Source of the DNA: DATARH01 sp963712835
Lineage (GTDB): Bacteria; Pseudomonadota; Alphaproteobacteria; ATCC43930; CGMCC-115725
Assembly: GCA_963712835.1 (NCBI GenBank)
Contig: CAVQJJ010000006.1
Location: forward strand, 372,001-436,000
Direction: 5' to 3'
DNA length: 64,000 nt
Made by a program: the position numbers and the translations under genes
In this document: one piece after another, positions 18,483-26,942 of the stretch
How positions within the stretch are numbered: the first letter of the stretch is position 1
Layout: the number at the start of each line of letters is the position of its first letter
The notes under the pieces: generated by a model
Database searches by the model: none
Seen by the model: only the letters and a program-made list of their open reading frames with translations
What the model was told of the DNA's origin: nothing

Positions 18483-19154
18483 TCCGCAGGCCCCGAGCTA
18501 AAACAACCCCGCCTCATGCTGCGCCTGTTTGTGGCGCCCGTCCTTACCATTTCCAACCTGCCTTGAGGGATGGCGCTCGCACTATGGGTATATTCCGAGC
18601 CTTTCCGAGGCTGCTTGGCGCACGCGGATTGGCCTGAGCGATATTCGTCTCCTGCACGAACGCGACGGAAGGAAAGATACTTAGCCCCCGATTCTTGCGT
18701 CTATACGCGGACAAGTGCCGGCGCTCAGCCCAACCGACGGATGATCCCAGGTCCGTTGCCGAGTTCGAGGCGATGGCTCTTGATTTAGAGGACCGGGCGC
18801 ACGATCCCGCAGGGGCGCACACTATCCACGCCGCTCAGCCCACACTGCACGCCGCGGCCGCGCCGACCTCTAACCGGGCGGCAGGCTGTCCAGAGCCCTC
18901 CGCCATCACAATGGGCGCAGCGAACACGGTTCTTGCCCCTAGTAGGGGACGCGGTACCGCTTCGATCCCAATTGACGCCGCTCGAGGTCGACCCGCCGGA
19001 CAGTTTCTTTGCTGACAACAACGCGGCCTGAGCGGAGCCACGTGCCGGACAGGCGGCCGCAAGAAATATTTTTGACGGCTTAAATGGTTACGATCGCTTA
19101 GGATAGTTTATTATTATACGATATTTGTGCAACTCATAGTTTATTTTTGGTTGT
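18483..19154. other. Gene-poor spacer
   Basis: I see no convincing coding region in about 670 bases between the truncated permease and the groESL promoter region. Short frames on both strands lack coding character. It may be the scar of the deletion that removed the start of the permease operon. Confidence 0.5.
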
Positions 19155-19178
19155 ATTGAACGGCTCCCCGTCCCATGT
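19154..19178 (+). promoter_or_regulatory. Possible heat-shock (RpoH-like) promoter for groESL
   Basis: TATTGAA (19154-19160) and CCCATGT (19172-19178) are spaced as in sigma-32-type promoters, whose consensus is CTTGAAA and CCCCATNT. The match is partial. No CIRCE inverted repeat (TTAGCACTC-N9-GAGTGCTAA) is seen between here and groES. Confidence 0.35.
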
Positions 19179-19254
19179 GGGAAGATACGCGCGCTGTCAC
19201 TCTCCGTTCGACCGTGCCAACCCCTTGTAAAATTCTGGCCCGAGGAGACCATCT

Positions 19255-19563
19255 ATGAAACTGCGCCCATTGCAGGACCGCGTTTTGATCCGCTGTGTCG
19301 AGCCTGAGGCAAAGACCGCTGGCGGCATCTTTATTCCCGACACGGCTCAGGAAAAGCCGATGGAAGGCGAAGTTGTCTCTGTCGGGCCCGGCGCGCGTGA
19401 CGAGGCAGGAAAAGTGCGCCCGCTCGACGTCAAGAGCGGCGACCGCGTGCTGTTCGGAAAGTGGTCGGGCACCGAAGTCAAGATCGATGGCGAGGATCTC
19501 ATGATCATGAAGGAAGCGGACATCATGGGCGTGGTTGACGTCGCGAATAAGAGAGCCGCTTAG
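19255..19563 (+). CDS. groS: Co-chaperonin GroES
   Basis: The 102-residue protein has the typical start MKLRPLQDRVLIRCVEPEAK, the mobile-loop region TAGGIFIPDTAQEKP and the dome segment VGPGARDEAGK. It caps the GroEL ring during ATP-driven folding in the cytoplasm. GAGGAG lies just upstream of the ATG. groEL follows after 16 bases, so the two form the usual operon. Alphaproteobacteria often carry several groESL copies. Absence of CIRCE suggests this copy is not under HrcA control. Confidence 0.97.
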   Translation: MKLRPLQDRVLIRCVEPEAKTAGGIFIPDTAQEKPMEGEVVSVGPGARDEAGKVRPLDVKSGDRVLFGKWSGTEVKIDGEDLMIMKEADIMGVVDVANKRAA

Positions 19564-19579
19564 CCAAGGGAGAGTAAAC

Positions 19580-21208
19580 ATGGCCGCCAAGGAAGTCAGA
19601 TTTAACGGAGACGCGCGCGACCGCATGCTGCGCGGCATCAATATTCTAGCGGACGCGGTCAAGGTGACCCTCGGCCCCAAGGGCCGCAACGTCATTCTCG
19701 ATAAGTCGTTCGGCGCTCCGCGCATCACCAAGGACGGCGTGACAGTCGCCAAGGAAATCGAGCTTTCCGACAAGTTCGAGAACATGGGCGCCCAGATGGT
19801 CAAGGAGGTCGCGACGCGAACCAGCGATCAGGCCGGGGACGGGACGACCACCGCGACGGTGCTGGCCCAGGCGATCGTGCGCGAGGGCGCCAAGGCGGTC
19901 GCCGCCGGCATGAATCCGATGGATCTGAAGCGCGGCATCGACATGGCCGTCGTATCGGTTGTCGATCACATCAAGAGGGGCTCGAAAAAGGTTTCGACCA
20001 ACGCGGAAATCGCCCAGATCGGGACCATCTCGGCCAATGACGACCGCGAGATCGGCGAGATGATCGCGAAGGCGATGCAGAAGGTCGGCAACGAAGGCGT
20101 CATTACGGTCGAGGAGGCGAAATCCTTGGAGACCGAGCTCGACATCGTCGAAGGCATGCAGTTCGACCGCGGCTACATCTCACCCTACTTCGTCACCAAC
20201 GCCGAGAAGATGTTCGCCGAGCTTGAGGATCCCTACATCCTCTTGCACGAGAAGAAACTACCGGGCGTGCAGGCAATTCTCCCATTGCTCGAAGCGGTCG
20301 TACAGAGCGGCAAGCCGCTGCTGATCATCGCCGAGGACATCGAAGGTGAGGCGCTCGCCACGCTCGTCGTCAACAGACTGCGCGGCGGGCTCAAAGTCGC
20401 AGCGGTAAAGGCCCCTGGCTTCGGCGATCGGCGCAAGTCCATGCTGGAGGACATAGCCATCCTGACCGGCGGTCAGGTCATCAGCGAGGATCTTGGCGTC
20501 AAGTTCGAGAACGTCACGCTCGATATGCTCGGCAGGGCCAAGAAGGTGCGCATCGAGAAGGAGAACACGACCATCATCGACGGCGCCGGCAAGAAGAAGG
20601 ACATCCAGGGCCGCTGCACGCAGCTGCGCGCGCAGATCGAGGAAACGACCTCGGATTACGACAAGGAGAAATTGCAGGAACGCCTGGCGAAACTGGCGGG
20701 CGGCGTGGCCATCATCCGCGTCGGCGGCGCCACCGAAATCGAGGTCAAGGAGCGCAAGGATCGCGTCGATGACGCGATGCATGCGACCCGCGCCGCGGTC
20801 GAGGAAGGTGTCGTTGCCGGTGGCGGCGTTACGCTCCTTTATGCCGGTAAGGGGCTCGGCCGGCTCAATCCCGAGAACGATGATCAGAAGGTCGGCATCG
20901 ACATCGTGCGCCGCGCCTTACAGAGCCCGGCACGGCAGATCTTCGAAAATGCCGGAGAAGATGCGTCGATCATCGTCGGGAAGTTGCTGGAGAAGGGCGA
21001 TGCCAATCAGGGCTTCGACGCCCGGAGCGGCACTTATGTCGACATGGTGAAGGCCGGCATCATCGATCCAACCAAGGTCGTGCGCCTCGCGCTACAGGGC
21101 GCGGCTTCGATCGCAGGCCTGCTCGTCACCACCGAAGTGATGGTCGCCGACAAGCCTGAAAAGAGCGCGCCGGCAATGCCCGGCGGTATGGGAGGCATGG
21201 ACTACTAA
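19580..21208 (+). CDS. groL: Chaperonin GroEL
   Basis: The 542-residue protein is full length. The start MAAKEVRFNGDARDRML is chosen over an in-frame upstream ATG at 19535, which lies inside groES. AGGGAGAG is correctly spaced before it. Recognised landmarks are the ATP site VTLGPKGRNVILDKSFG and DGTTTATVLAQAI, the apical-domain run VEGMQFDRGYISPYF, and the C-terminal GGM-type tail (MPGGMGGMDY). It folds non-native proteins in a double-ring chamber with GroES. Confidence 0.98.
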   Translation: MAAKEVRFNGDARDRMLRGINILADAVKVTLGPKGRNVILDKSFGAPRITKDGVTVAKEIELSDKFENMGAQMVKEVATRTSDQAGDGTTTATVLAQAIVREGAKAVAAGMNPMDLKRGIDMAVVSVVDHIKRGSKKVSTNAEIAQIGTISANDDREIGEMIAKAMQKVGNEGVITVEEAKSLETELDIVEGMQFDRGYISPYFVTNAEKMFAELEDPYILLHEKKLPGVQAILPLLEAVVQSGKPLLIIAEDIEGEALATLVVNRLRGGLKVAAVKAPGFGDRRKSMLEDIAILTGGQVISEDLGVKFENVTLDMLGRAKKVRIEKENTTIIDGAGKKKDIQGRCTQLRAQIEETTSDYDKEKLQERLAKLAGGVAIIRVGGATEIEVKERKDRVDDAMHATRAAVEEGVVAGGGVTLLYAGKGLGRLNPENDDQKVGIDIVRRALQSPARQIFENAGEDASIIVGKLLEKGDANQGFDARSGTYVDMVKAGIIDPTKVVRLALQGAASIAGLLVTTEVMVADKPEKSAPAMPGGMGGMDY

Positions 21209-21235
21209 GTTCGCAGCGACCCGTACCATTTTGGC

Positions 21236-21267
21236 ACGCCTCTCCCGGATCGATCTAGGAGAGGCGT
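21236..21267 (+). terminator. Hairpin after groEL
   Basis: A perfect 10-bp inverted repeat, ACGCCTCTCC / GGAGAGGCGT, with a 12-base loop lies 27 bases after the groEL stop. There is no T-run, so it may be a weak terminator or an mRNA 3' stabiliser. Confidence 0.5.
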
Positions 21268-21778
21268 CGCGCCCTCATCGACAACGACAGACCGGTGTCG
21301 TCCCGTCTACCAGCGAAAACCCTGAAACTTGGGAACGGCCGCATGCCATCCCGCCTCCCCCTTCGACGGGTCTCGAATGTCGCAAAAGGGGCATCAAGAC
21401 CCGTTCCCGCCGCCGAGCCGGAGCGGCCGCTGTCGGATTCGAGCGGCCGTGGCTACTGTTGATTAGCATCGTAGCCTCTTGGGTTAGGCTCTTAGCTGCT
21501 ATCACATCCTGACCTCGGTCAGCCCGGCGAGGGCGAACAGCAGCCGGCCGAGATCGTACAGCCGGTCGCGTGGGCTCCAACGCTTTACCAGGTGGAAGTC
21601 GTGCCGGCGGCGACCAGCGACCCTCCAATGCAAGCCTGGCACGACTGAGCGCAATTTCCTCACTCCGTTGATCGCTGTGCTGCGCTACGCGGCGCCGATC
21701 GTGGAATTGGCGTGGACATGCAGCCGCGCCGGATCGTAAAACTCAAGCTTGGCCGGAAGGTTGCTTGACGACTGAACG
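21268..21778. other. Non-coding stretch
   Basis: I see no gene. It lies between the groEL hairpin and the tRNA fragment and probably consists of decayed DNA. Confidence 0.4.
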
Positions 21779-21828
21779 CGCCCTTCACGCGGGTGGGGTC
21801 GTAGGTTCAATCCCTACTGCGCCCACCA
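21779..21828 (+). tRNA. 3' part of a tRNA gene, probably tRNA-Val(CAC)
   Basis: The anticodon stem CGCCC/GGGTG (one G-T pair) encloses the loop TTCACGC with anticodon CAC. It is followed by variable loop GGGTC, T-arm GTAGG-TTCAATC-CCTAC, acceptor strand TGCGCCC, discriminator A and encoded CCA. The D-arm and the 5' acceptor strand (expected GGGCGCA) are not found upstream, so this is a fragment. A tRNA 3' end without its 5' half is the usual footprint of an integrated element's attachment site. Confidence 0.7.
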
Positions 21829-22141
21829 CCGGCGGCAAGGAAAATCAAGAAGTTGTGCCACGAGGTGCATCTCGCATAGGGCCTCGTGCGACCCACTGAG
21901 GCAGCGAACGAACGCGGAAGAACGGTGGAAGACGTGGAAAATCCGTGGAGCATCGTTCCCGGTTTTCCCGGGGAGCGGACGTTCGCGCGGTTCGGGTGAT
22001 AATCTTTAAGTGAAATGAAGCGGGGACAATTAAGAGACGTTATGTCCCCGGGCTGAGGCTGGCGGCCCGCCCTTTTGTGCAAAAGAGAAGCGAGGGTTGC
22101 TCGGGGTGGCCGAGCCGAGCCTCATGCACGGAGGGCGGACC
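21829..22141 (+). ncRNA. IS110 left-end non-coding region, possible bridge RNA
   Basis: The DNA upstream of the IS110 transposase start contains several hairpins: GGGGACA/TGTCCCC (22022-22028 and 22043-22049), GGCGG/CCGCC just after it, and CTCGG/CCGAG before the start codon. In IS110-group elements the non-coding end next to recombinase ORF encodes the bridge RNA that guides target choice. Where the element's left edge lies is not visible. The RNA assignment is inference from position and foldability. Confidence 0.3.
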
Positions 22142-22558
22142 ATGGGGGAGTATAGCGAAGCGTTTGTCGCTTTTGACGTGGCAAAGACCAAGCATGCGGT
22201 GGTGATTGCCGACGGGGGACGCGGCGGCGAGGTACGGTTTGTTGGCGCGATCGCCAGTTCGCCGGCGGCGGTGGAGCGGCTGATCGGCAAGCTGGCCGCT
22301 CGTTATGGCAAGCTGCATTTCTGCTACGAGGCGGGGCCGACCGGGTACGGGCTGTATCGGCAGATCACCGTGCTTGGGCACGATTGTCTCGTGGTCGCGC
22401 CGGCATTGATCCCGAGACGGCCTGGCGAGCGGGTCAAGACCAACCGTCGCGATGCGGCGACGCTGGCGCGGCTGCACCGCGCCGGTGAGTTGACCGGGGT
22501 GTGGGTGCCGGACGCGGTGCACGAGGCGGTGCGCGACCTGGTTCGCGCCCGCGATGAC
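22142..22558 (+). pseudogene. IS110-family transposase, 3'-truncated
   Basis: The frame starts MGEYSEAFVAFDVAKTKHAV and matches the N-terminal RuvC-like DEDD domain of IS110 transposases: the Asp of AFDVAKTKH, the Glu of FCYEAGPTGYGLYR, and the Asp residues of KTNRRDAATLARL. The match ends at ...VRDLVRARDD near 22556. The second domain with its catalytic Ser is absent. After the junction the DNA is the end of a cytochrome c peroxidase gene. The element cannot transpose on its own. Confidence 0.85.
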
Positions 22559-22628
22559 CGCCCAGGACGAACAGGACATCATCGCCTTTCTCAAAACCCT
22601 GACGGACGGCTATCAGCTCCCGAAATAA
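22550..22628 (+). pseudogene. 3' remnant of a second di-haem cytochrome c peroxidase gene
   Basis: In a different frame from the transposase the DNA reads AMTAQDEQDIIAFLKTLTDG then YQLPK and a stop. This matches the end of the peroxidase at 4052-5431 (AMTAQDEADIIAFLKTLTDG then YQPKP). The shared bases CGCGATGA at 22550-22557 fit both the IS110 side and the remnant side, suggesting a microhomology deletion. Confidence 0.8.
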
Positions 22629-22706
22629 AGAGAGGTGTAAGCTTTGCTTAAGGGAGCGGCGGCGATGCTCTCTCCGGTTCGTCGCGTCGGCCGAACCGGA
22701 GCCCCC

Positions 22707-23315
22707 ATGCGCATTCGCCATCTCGGCTATGTCGTCCTGTTTCTCCTGGTCATCGGCATCGCGACGCAAATCCCGATCCCCGGCATGAAGATGGTGCCCC
22801 TCAAGACCTTGCCCGGGGTGCCGGCATCGCAAAACGAGTTGATCGGTCCAGCGCCGCCCGGCACCGTCGTCAGCGGCCAGCGCACATTTCAGCAGGTCAT
22901 GGCCGACCGTAAGGAAATCGAACTTGCGGAAAAGTACAACGCCCTCCCGGAAGGAGACCCGAAGCGGCATGCGATGTATCAGGAAGTACTTGATGCAGCG
23001 CAGCAGGTCGAAGCGTTCCCGTGCAGCGCCAAAAATCGCCATCGCTTGGCCGAGGCGGTCGCGACGATGGGAAATTTCAACCGCGATCATGTCGGTGAGC
23101 CGATGACCGCGAACATGATGGTCAACGGTCATCCCATCGCCGTCGACAACCTGGCTGGAAAAGCCAGCGATATCATGTGGGGTGCGTTGTCTGCGGGCGT
23201 CATCGGTCGGACGCATGACGGCCATATGACGGTGCCTGAACCGGACGCTCCCGTGACCGTAACGCCGCCTGGCGTCGGAGAGGGAGCCAAGCTCTTCTGC
23301 GACGACCCGAACTGA
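22707..23315 (+). CDS. Membrane-anchored protein of unknown function, paralogue A
   Basis: The protein has 202 residues. The start at ATG 22707 places a basic N terminus (MRIRH) before a single hydrophobic segment, GYVVLFLLVIGIATQIPIPG, which should act as an uncleaved anchor or signal peptide. The rest is probably periplasmic. A conserved block, AMYQEVLDAAQQVEAFPCSA followed by KNRHRLAEA, and a C-terminal Cys (LFCDDPN) are shared with the next gene. I recognise no family. A TTG at 22644 in the same frame is a poorer start. Confidence 0.7.
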   Translation: MRIRHLGYVVLFLLVIGIATQIPIPGMKMVPLKTLPGVPASQNELIGPAPPGTVVSGQRTFQQVMADRKEIELAEKYNALPEGDPKRHAMYQEVLDAAQQVEAFPCSAKNRHRLAEAVATMGNFNRDHVGEPMTANMMVNGHPIAVDNLAGKASDIMWGALSAGVIGRTHDGHMTVPEPDAPVTVTPPGVGEGAKLFCDDPN

Positions 23316-23327
23316 GCGCGGCCACCA

Positions 23328-23954
23328 ATGATTCTGCGCCGCCTGGGCATTGCCGCCCTCTTCCTTTTGGTTATCGGCATCGCGACGCAGATCCCGATCC
23401 CTGGCGAAAAGGCGGCGCCGGTGCAGACACCGGGCGCTCCGACATCCCCGGACAAGCCGGCGGTGCCGACGTCTACCGGCTCTGACGTCACGGCCCATCC
23501 CACCTTCAATTGGACCCTCGATCAGGCGAGGGCCGATCACGAGGAACAGCAACGAAAGGAAGCGGCGATTGGCGATCACTCGATCCCCTCCGCGCCCAAC
23601 GAGCACGCGATGTATCAGGAAGTCGTCGACGCCGCGGAGCAGGTCGAGGGCTTTCCTTGCAGCGCCAAAAATCGCCATCGGCTGGCGGAGGCGATCGCCG
23701 TGCTCGGCAATTTTGACCGCCAGAATTACGCCAAACTCGACAGCGCGAGGGAGATGGAAAGAGGCCGTCCCATCACCATCGACGATCCTCTCGCCGAAAA
23801 AGCCTACTTCATCACGCGCGATGCGATGCTCGACGGCGTCGTCCACCGCAGCGACTCGGGCATCTACGAAGCGCCCGATCCCTCCGCCCCCACCAGCCCG
23901 AAATCGTACCTCTCGGGGGACAACGCCCGTTTCCTCTGCGAACACCCAAACTGA
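23328..23954 (+). CDS. Membrane-anchored protein of unknown function, paralogue B
   Basis: The protein has 208 residues and lies 12 bases after paralogue A. It has the same plan: short basic start (MILRRLG), hydrophobic segment IAALFLLVIGIATQIPIPG, variable Pro/Thr-rich linker, then the shared block AMYQEVVDAAEQVEGFPCSA with KNRHRLAEA and a terminal FLCEHPN. The two conserved Cys may form a disulphide outside the cytoplasm. Divergence in the linker shows the duplication is not recent. Confidence 0.7.
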   Translation: MILRRLGIAALFLLVIGIATQIPIPGEKAAPVQTPGAPTSPDKPAVPTSTGSDVTAHPTFNWTLDQARADHEEQQRKEAAIGDHSIPSAPNEHAMYQEVVDAAEQVEGFPCSAKNRHRLAEAIAVLGNFDRQNYAKLDSAREMERGRPITIDDPLAEKAYFITRDAMLDGVVHRSDSGIYEAPDPSAPTSPKSYLSGDNARFLCEHPN

Positions 23955-24074
23955 TCGCCCGTAAATTCGGCAAAATCGGCGCGGTGCGCGAAGCCGGCGG
24001 CGCCCTCGCCTTGCCAAAGCGCATGGCCGCTCGTACCTAAAGCAAAACGGGTCGATACCGAGGGAGGCTCCCCC

Positions 24075-25532
24075 ATGCAGCTCCAGGATCAGAAGCTCTT
24101 CCGCCAGCAAGCCTATGTCGACGGCAAGTGGATCGACGCGCTCAACCGCGGCACGCTCTCCGTCACCAACCCGGCGACCGGCGAGACGCTCGGCACGGTG
24201 CCCCGCATGGGCGCCGAGGAGACCCGCCAGGCGATCGAGGCCGCCGACAAGGCGCTCCCCGCGTGGCGCGCCAAGACCGCCAAGGAACGTGCGCAGATCC
24301 TGCGCAAGTGGTTCGACCTGATGATGGCGAACCAGGACGACCTCGCCCAGCTGATGACCGCCGAGCAAGGCAAGCCGCTCGCCGAATCGAAAGGCGAGAT
24401 CGCCTATGCCGCGGCCTTCATCGAGTGGTTCGGCGAGGAGGGCAAGCGGCTTTACGGCGACACCATCCCGTCGCACGGCGTCGACAAGCGCATCGTCGTC
24501 TTGAAGGAGCCGATCGGCGTCTGTGCCGCGATCACGCCGTGGAACTTCCCCGCCGCGATGATCACCCGCAAATGCGGCCCGGCCTTGGCCGCCGGCTGCA
24601 CGATGGTGCTGAAGCCGGCGTCGCAGACGCCGTTCTCGGCGCTGGCCTTGTGCGAGCTCGCCGAGCGCGCTGGGGTGCCGGCCGGGGTCTTCTCCTGCGT
24701 CACCGGCAGCGCCGGCGAGATCGGCGGCGAGATGACTTCGAACCCCATCGTGCGCAAGCTCACCTTCACCGGTTCGACCGAGATCGGCAAATTGCTGATG
24801 GAGCAGTGCGCCGCGACGGTGAAGAAGACCTCGATGGAACTGGGCGGCAATGCGCCCTTCATCGTCTTTGACGACGCCGATATCGAGATGGCGGTCAAGG
24901 GCGCGATCGCCTCGAAATACCGCAACGCCGGGCAGACCTGCGTCTGCGCCAACCGCATCCTGGTGCAGGACGGCGTCTACGACGCGTTCTCGAAGCGCCT
25001 CGCGGAGGTCGCAAGCGAGATGAAGGTCGGCAACGGCGCCGAAACCGGCGTCGTGATCGGGCCGCTGATCGACATGAAGGCGGTCGAGAAGGTCGAGAGC
25101 CACATCGCCGACGCGGTCAAGAAGGGCGCCAAGGTGGTGATCGGCGGCAAGCGCGCCGCGCAGGGCGGCAGCTTTTTCGAGCCGACCGTGCTGACCGGCG
25201 TCACCACCGACATGATCATCACCCGCGAGGAAACCTTTGGCCCGGTCGCGCCGCTCTATCGCTTCAAGACCGAGGAAGAGGCGATCAAGATGGCGAACGA
25301 CACCGAGTTCGGTCTTGCGTCGTATTTCTACAGCCGCGACATCGGCCGCATCTGGCGCGTCTCGGAGGCGCTCGAATACGGCATCGTCGGGATCAACGAG
25401 GGGATCATCTCGACCGAGATAGCTCCCTTTGGCGGGATGAAGGAGAGCGGAATCGGCCGAGAGGGCTCAAAATATGGGATAGAGGATTACCTGGAGATCA
25501 AATATCTCTGCATGGGAGGCATCGACCGGTAG
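24075..25532 (+). CDS. gabD: Succinate-semialdehyde dehydrogenase (NAD(P)+)
   Basis: The 485-residue protein is full length for the family. It has the aldehyde dehydrogenase landmarks PWNFPAAMITRKCGPALAAG, FTGSTEIGKLL, the catalytic Glu in MELGGNAPFIVFDDAD and the catalytic Cys in NAGQTCVCANR. The C-terminal EIAPFGGMKESGIGREGSKY and DYLEIKY are typical of GabD. It oxidises succinate semialdehyde to succinate in the GABA/4-hydroxybutyrate pathway. The last 157 bases have codon use unlike the rest of the gene (GGG, ATA, AGC, CGA, TCA) and are the island's substitute for the displaced host 3' end at 40106-40262. Confidence 0.95.
   Translation: MQLQDQKLFRQQAYVDGKWIDALNRGTLSVTNPATGETLGTVPRMGAEETRQAIEAADKALPAWRAKTAKERAQILRKWFDLMMANQDDLAQLMTAEQGKPLAESKGEIAYAAAFIEWFGEEGKRLYGDTIPSHGVDKRIVVLKEPIGVCAAITPWNFPAAMITRKCGPALAAGCTMVLKPASQTPFSALALCELAERAGVPAGVFSCVTGSAGEIGGEMTSNPIVRKLTFTGSTEIGKLLMEQCAATVKKTSMELGGNAPFIVFDDADIEMAVKGAIASKYRNAGQTCVCANRILVQDGVYDAFSKRLAEVASEMKVGNGAETGVVIGPLIDMKAVEKVESHIADAVKKGAKVVIGGKRAAQGGSFFEPTVLTGVTTDMIITREETFGPVAPLYRFKTEEEAIKMANDTEFGLASYFYSRDIGRIWRVSEALEYGIVGINEGIISTEIAPFGGMKESGIGREGSKYGIEDYLEIKYLCMGGIDR
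25376..25384 (+). other. attL core
   Basis: ATACGGCAT is the first run shared by both copies of the gabD 3' end. It is identical to 40106-40114. To its left only this copy is gabD, so strand exchange most likely occurred here. Confidence 0.65.
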
Positions 25533-25546
25533 CCGCTCGGCGAGCG

Positions 25547-25569
25547 CCGGGGTAACGCCCGGGGTAACG
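25547..25569 (+). repeat. Left-end integrase arm-type repeats
   Basis: GGGGTAACG occurs twice 12 bases apart, just inside the left end of the island. The same pair with the same spacing is at 39951-39972 inside the right end. This is as expected of arm-binding sites of a lambda-type integrase. Confidence 0.6.
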
Positions 25570-25620
25570 GATCGAGGGTGGGCAGGACCACCCGAAAAGG
25601 GCAAAGCAGGGCATAAAAAG

Positions 25621-25643
25621 CGAGGGCGGCATTGCCGCCCTCG
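25621..25643. terminator. Hairpin between gabD and the first island gene
   Basis: A near-perfect inverted repeat, CGAGGGCGGC / GCCGCCCTCG, with a 3-base loop lies between convergent genes. It can stop transcription in either direction. Confidence 0.6.
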
Positions 25644-25670
25644 TCTGAGTCCCTGGAGCAGCTACTTGCC

Positions 25671-26225
25671 CTACAAGCCGAAGTGGGTACGGAGCGCGAG
25701 GATCGCAGGGCCGTCTATGAAAAAGGTGCCGGTCGTATAGTCGGCACCATCGAGCCGGTCGTCCCAATCTTCATTTTCCACCAACAGCACGGCGTCGGCG
25801 TCGCCGGTGATCTTGCGCAGCCGGCGTGTAAGCCCCGAGCGATGGCCACGCGCAAAGTGGCTGTAGTCGGCCGCACCGGTGAGGGCCTTCGCCTCAAGCC
25901 ACCCGATGGCCCCTTGCCCCTTTTCGGGCTGGTAGTTTTCCGCGATGCGCTTCAGCACGTTGCCGGTGCCGGCGTCTATGCCGCTGACGAGCTTTGCAGC
26001 CTGACGGACATTCAGTGGGTACGACCACGGCTCATTCGCATCGCTTGATGGTAGTTCGGTTGATCCGGCGGCGTTCCCGCCCCCGACAGCTCGGGCTTGG
26101 GGGATTGCCCTCGCCGTGGCCCCGAACGTCTGGCCGTTGGTCGCAACCGCCGCGAGAATTTCGTTGCGGGTCGGTGCCGAGAAACGGGGCAGCCATTCGA
26201 GCGGAATTGGGAGGTTGGGCGTCAT
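25671..26225 (-). CDS. Island protein of unknown function
   Basis: The protein has 184 residues and I recognise no family. A strong GAGAGGAC ribosome site precedes the ATG. Segments such as NVRQAAKLVSGIDAGTGNVL and GWLEAKALTGAADYSHFARG look globular. The last 40 residues, rich in Asp and aromatic residues (VLLVENEDWDDRLDGADYTT), could be a binding face. It sits at the left end of the island in the cargo segment next to two other small unknown genes and the restriction-modification gene. Confidence 0.6.
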   Translation of the reverse strand: MTPNLPIPLEWLPRFSAPTRNEILAAVATNGQTFGATARAIPQARAVGGGNAAGSTELPSSDANEPWSYPLNVRQAAKLVSGIDAGTGNVLKRIAENYQPEKGQGAIGWLEAKALTGAADYSHFARGHRSGLTRRLRKITGDADAVLLVENEDWDDRLDGADYTTGTFFIDGPAILALRTHFGL

Positions 26226-26398
26226 CGAGGTCCTCTCATGCTTGGTTGGGCCTTTTATCTACATCGATCCTTATTATGCGTCAACAGTCTTGTAAGATCG
26301 TTTTAGCTCTATCATGAACTAGAAGGCTTTCTGTCTGGATGAGCAGTGCCGCATGGTCGGGACACCTGGACCGGGGTGGTCCACCGGCCTGAAAGAGG

Positions 26399-26430
26399 GA
26401 AAGCCCGCCGGAATCACGGCGGGCTTTCTT
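26399..26430. terminator. Rho-independent terminator
   Basis: AAGCCCGCCG / CGGCGGGCTT with loop GAATCA and a short T-rich run on the plus strand. It lies just beyond the stop of the small gene at 26460, and its minus-strand reading also ends in a T-rich tract. Confidence 0.75.
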
Positions 26431-26459
26431 GGTGCATATCGGTGGTATGCAGGCAGATT

Positions 26460-26750
26460 TTACCGCACAGCTTCTTCTATATCTGGCTCATGGACGAGGC
26501 CCCGCGCCCGCAGCTCCTTCGCTGCAACTGATTCGCCGGGGATCACAAGCATGACATCCAGTCCCAACTGCCGCTCGACAACTGACGTGATCGAGCCGCT
26601 GTCGCCGCCGTCATCGTCAAAGTGCGAGAAGCGGAGCATGACGGGCACCAACAATTCACCGTCGGCCGTTATCTCGGCTTCCCCGGTCGGGTAGAAGTCC
26701 GAGCCGGACGTCATTACCCAGAAGCCGTCCGTGTCGTATTGCTTCGCCAT
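26460..26750 (-). CDS. Small island protein of unknown function
   Basis: The protein has 96 residues. AGGAGG precedes two consecutive ATG codons, and the second (26750) has the better spacing. The sequence (GFWVMTSGSDFYPTGEAEIT, FSHFDDDGGDSGS) is acidic and strand-rich. I recognise no family. It follows the 60-residue gene on the same strand after a few bases. Confidence 0.55.
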   Translation of the reverse strand: MAKQYDTDGFWVMTSGSDFYPTGEAEITADGELLVPVMLRFSHFDDDGGDSGSITSVVERQLGLDVMLVIPGESVAAKELRARGLVHEPDIEEAVR

Positions 26751-26759
26751 CATCTCCTC

Positions 26760-26942
26760 CTAATGCACGTATGCTGCGTGTTCGCGCCGGGTGATCGGGC
26801 GGACAATCACCCGTCGGGCACGAGACAATGCTTTCATAGGACCGGTGCAGGTGGTGAGCCTATCCTCGGGTACACCGCGAAAAATGACGGTATAGAGCCT
26901 CGGCTCCTCCACAACTAATAACCCTCTCCTTCTCTTTCCCAT
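26760..26942 (-). CDS. Small basic island protein of unknown function
   Basis: The protein has 60 residues, many basic (MGKRRRG, RARRVIVRPITRREH). AAGGAAG lies 6-7 bases before the ATG. It ends about 10 bases before the next small gene, which supports co-translation. I assign no function. A short basic protein in an island could be a DNA-binding or antirestriction factor, but nothing in the sequence shows it. Confidence 0.45.
   Translation of the reverse strand: MGKRRRGLLVVEEPRLYTVIFRGVPEDRLTTCTGPMKALSRARRVIVRPITRREHAAYVH

Noticed and set aside
17412..18566. A long plus-strand frame opposite the permeases
   Set aside because: It is antisense to clear permease genes and has the Arg/Gln/His-rich composition of a shadow frame in GC-rich DNA.
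19021..19254. A CIRCE element before groES
   Set aside because: No TTAGCACTC-N9-GAGTGCTAA or near match is present.
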